Shown here one piece after another: positions 18,054-20,688 of a stretch of DNA of 20,688 bases. Numbering within the stretch: the stretch's first letter is position 1; every line of letters begins with the position of its first letter. Source of the DNA: Euprymna scolopes. Its lineage: Eukaryota > Mollusca > Cephalopoda > Sepiida > Sepiolidae. The notes beneath the pieces are model-generated. The model made no database searches and was not told the DNA's origin. It worked only from the letters and a program-made list of their open reading frames with translations. The stretch spans positions 117,487,529 through 117,508,216 of the forward strand of contig CM044493.1 of the NCBI GenBank assembly GCA_024364805.1, read 5' to 3'. The position numbers and the translations under genes are program-made.

Positions 18054-19419
18054 CAGGGTGACCCCAAAAACACGGGCCCCAACTCTAATTAGGGCCCCGT
18101 TTCTTAGTGTTTCGTCCGAATGAAATGAAACTTTGGTCATAACTAGTTTATTATATTCAAAACATCACATTAAAACACTAGGGTCTTTGGCCTTTTTTCT
18201 CCGTTCTACAGCATATGTTCTAGATGGCCTCCATTTAGCTCCGTGCATTTCTTGAGGCGCAGCACGAAGTTGTCCATGACGTTCTTACAGACCGAATTGG
18301 TAATGGCTCTCATCTCCTCCCTGATGGCTTCCTTGAATTCCGTGATGGTTCAGGGTTTCCCTGCGTAGACTCTGTCCTTAAGATAGCCCCAAAGAAAAAA
18401 TCTGGAGGGCTTAGATCCGGGCTGTGGGGTACCCACTCAAAATCAGTTTTGAGACTGATCACTCGGCCTCCGAAGTTCTCTTTCAGCCAATCTCGGGACA
18501 GGATTTGAGGTGTGAGAACTTGCTCCATCCTGCTGGAACCAGAACTTGCTCATGAGCGACGGGTAGATGGTCTGAAGCTCACTCTTGAAGGTTTTGAGGA
18601 CCTCCACATACCGCTCCTTGGTGACTGTCACTGCTGCGCCAGATTCTTCGATGAAGATGGGTCCGATGATGCCTCTGGCCGATATTGTAGCCTACACCGT
18701 GCACTTGGGCGAGTGAGGGGCTTGGTAGCTACTTCATTACGTCTGGAGGACCCTCAGAAGACATTTGTTTTGGAGTTCGCCTTTGCATCAAGATGGAAGT
18801 GGTCTTCATCTAAGGTCCAAAGGAGGTTAAGGAAACTTGGTGTCTCCTCGATATTCTCGAGCATCTTGACTATCATTCTCTGCTTCTTGTTTGAGGCTGT
18901 AAGGGTCTGCAGCGTCTGATTTCTGTATGAGTAAGCCCTTATATCGTTCACCAGCGCTCTCCTGCAAGTCTCACGGGACATACCGAGGAACTGGCTTCGT
19001 TTACGCACAGAGCGTTTCGGTCTCTGCTGGAGAGACTATCTCACTCTTCCGACCAGCTCGGCTGTTCGCTTCTTGGGACGTCCCGAGTGGTTTGGACAGT
19101 TCTCTCTGGCAGCGTTGAGGTTCTCTACGTTCTCATACTTCTCGAAGTGGTCCATCCAGTTCTGAATTCTGCTTTTGGATGGAGCCTTTTCACATTCGAA
19201 CTGACGCATGAAACTGTCCTGGGTTTTCTTAAACGAGCATGTCTTGTAGTAAAATTTAACACAGTGTATTCTTTGTCCCAGCTCCCACTGGGTATCGATG
19301 TACTCACGGTCGTTGATTCTGCCATGTCCTGTAAAATCAGAGCAATCGGTGAATAAATAATGGATAATATCACATAAAGTGTACACGGGGCCCGTTTTTT
19401 TGGGGGGGGGATCAGCCTG
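18054..19419 (-). mobile_element. mariner-superfamily element, near full length (1366 bp)
   Basis: Terminal inverted repeats begin 'CAGGGTGACCCC' on the left and 'CAGGCTGATCCCC' (minus strand) on the right, and both run on to 'ACGGGCCCC'. A TA flanks each end (18052-18053, 19420-19421). The length suits an element that keeps its whole transposase gene. The target was the AGT microsatellite, a TA inside 'GTA'. The element looks complete in structure, but its gene carries several disabling changes. Confidence 0.93.
18206..19325 (-). pseudogene. mariner-superfamily transposase, probably DD41D, decayed
   Basis: Minus strand. N-terminal part: 'IDTQWELGQRIHCVKFYYKT' and 'SKSRIQNWMDHFEKYENVEN', the first helix-turn-helix; then 'HSGRPKKRTAELVGRVR', a GRPR-like linker. 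After one in-frame stop at about 19033 come 'RKRSQFLGMSRETCRRALVN' (second helix-turn-helix) and 'LLWTLDEDHFHLDAKANSKT' with the first catalytic Asp. 'WFQQDGASSHT' carries the second (18527-18529) and 'SPDLSPPDFFF' the third (18400-18402). These are 127 nt apart, so with one frameshift about 41 residues lie between. The C terminus 'NGGHLEHML' ends at a stop at 18206-18208. I count at least three frameshifts and two stops. Confidence 0.88.
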
Positions 19420-19421
19420 TA

Positions 19422-19840
19422 TAACTTTCTTAACTTTAACAATACCGTCTGCCATCGCAAAAACATCACAAGTACAATTACAGCGTTAGTTGTATGGATT
19501 AAATCATGGCTGAAGATTGTTCATTTTAATTTGAAATTTTTCAATCGCGCCTTGTCAAATCAGATATCACTAAATTGTTAATTTACATTAGGAAATCGAC
19601 AAATAAAAATAATTCAAATTAATCTTTGGAAAATTATTTACCATTTGAAAAAAATAATCCAAAAATTAACACAACAAATTAATAAGGCCCATTACTTTCT
19701 GCAGTTACTCTAACCAATAATTGTTAGTCTTCGTCTTACTATTACCATTATTAGTAATACTTATCAATAATTACAAATTAGGGTATAGAATTTCTTCACT
19801 TCTTCAAATTGTAGGGGCAAAATCGGGACACAGAGAGGCT
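19422..19840. other. AT-rich spacer
   Basis: No gene or repeat copy recognised. The minus-strand ATG at 19453-19455 that opens a long frame into the transposon lies outside the inverted repeat, so it is not the transposase start. Confidence 0.5.
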
Positions 19841-19841
19841 A

Positions 19842-20186
<345 letters not shown>

Positions 20187-20665
20187 GCTGACATTGTTCC
20201 ACAGGCTGCAGTTCTAGAAAAGAAGCTTTGTTAATGGAAGCTGAGTTTAGACTTAGGCACAGATAGAGAGTGGAGAAGAATTGTTGATAGTGGTTGTAGC
20301 TAGTCGAGGGTTTTCTTGTGAAAGTTTGGCAAGTAGGGGCCATAGATTCCAGCTCAGACGAACACTTGTTATTAAAATAACGATAGAGTCAATGCAGACT
20401 TGCAACATCTCTTCGGTGGGAAAAAGGTTGAAGGAAAGAGAAAAGGGAATAACCTACTCGGTTACGAAGCCGGTTTTTAACTCTGTCAAAGCAGGATGGG
20501 AAGCGCTGAGCTGCTCCTGCACAGATGTGGCAACAGCATTTCAGTTTATGACATACTTCACTCTTACACAGGTAGAGAAGTGCATCAGCGATGAGATACC
20601 TACTGGAGCGATCGAATTATCCAACTACTTTTCCCGCAGTAGATTTTATGTATGTATTCCATTTT
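20187..20665 (-). mobile_element. LINE fragment, copy 4 (minus strand)
   Basis: Matches 15340-15757 in the same strand: 'AGAAGCTTTGTT.ATGGAA', 'TTAGGCACAGATAGAGAGTG', 'CTCTTCGGTGGG', 'CTCTGTC.AAGCAGGAT' and the codons behind 'CCCHIC.GA', the counterpart of 'EYCCHIWPGA'. It extends further 5' than the copy at 15188-15757: 'LIADALLYLCKSEV' precedes it, the place of 'LLTLYKAQVRP' in such proteins. The 3' UTR is missing. It is decayed and reaches close to the end of the window. Confidence 0.7.
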
Positions 20666-20688
20666 AGATGAAGGGTGAAGGTCAATAT

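Noticed and set aside
19036-19455. 139-codon frame opening upstream of the transposon
   Set aside because: The ATG lies outside the inverted repeat and the first third is terminal-repeat sequence; only the part inside the element is transposase.

Overview
The window reads as non-coding, repeat-rich animal DNA. It is strongly AT-rich and crowded with microsatellites, and I found no tRNA or rRNA gene in working form and no convincing host exon. Long open frames are short and unsupported except where they fall inside transposons. The mix of LINE 3' ends, Penelope-like GIY-YIG remnants, mariner elements and tRNA-related SINE-like repeats is typical of a mollusc, and a cephalopod such as an octopus is my best guess. 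That guess rests on recalled familiarity with such repeats, not on any search.

Layout. 1-2.7 kb: spacer, an inverted pair of a SINE-like repeat (473-875 minus, 2228-2660 plus) and a 3' LINE fragment (1604-1948). 2.7-6.2 kb: old repeats, including two 'ACTAGCAG' termini on the minus strand (3361, 6202), a candidate solo LTR (4942-5192) and a 5S rRNA-like sequence on the minus strand (5442-5520). 6.7-7.1 kb: a tandem array of eleven 37-bp units. 8.0-11.1 kb: two Penelope-like GIY-YIG endonuclease remnants, both on the plus strand, with (TA)n tracts and short hairpins resembling hammerhead ribozyme cores. 12.4-13.35 kb: a 947-bp mariner with both terminal inverted repeats but no catalytic core. 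13.7-15.8 kb: LINE 3' ends in both orientations, one copy interrupted. 16-17.6 kb: mostly featureless spacer. 18.05-19.42 kb: a near-full-length 1366-bp mariner-superfamily element, probably DD41D, inserted at a TA in an ACT/AGT microsatellite. 19.85-20.0 kb: a long GT repeat with a GTGC block. 20.2-20.66 kb: another minus-strand LINE fragment.

Nothing here works together as a pathway. The window is a record of successive insertions. The points most worth a second look are the 5S-derived sequence, the ribozyme-like hairpins beside (TA)n tracts in the Penelope region, the 37-bp array, and the inverted pair of tRNA-related repeats. Family names rest on motifs read by eye; percent identities and ages were not computed.
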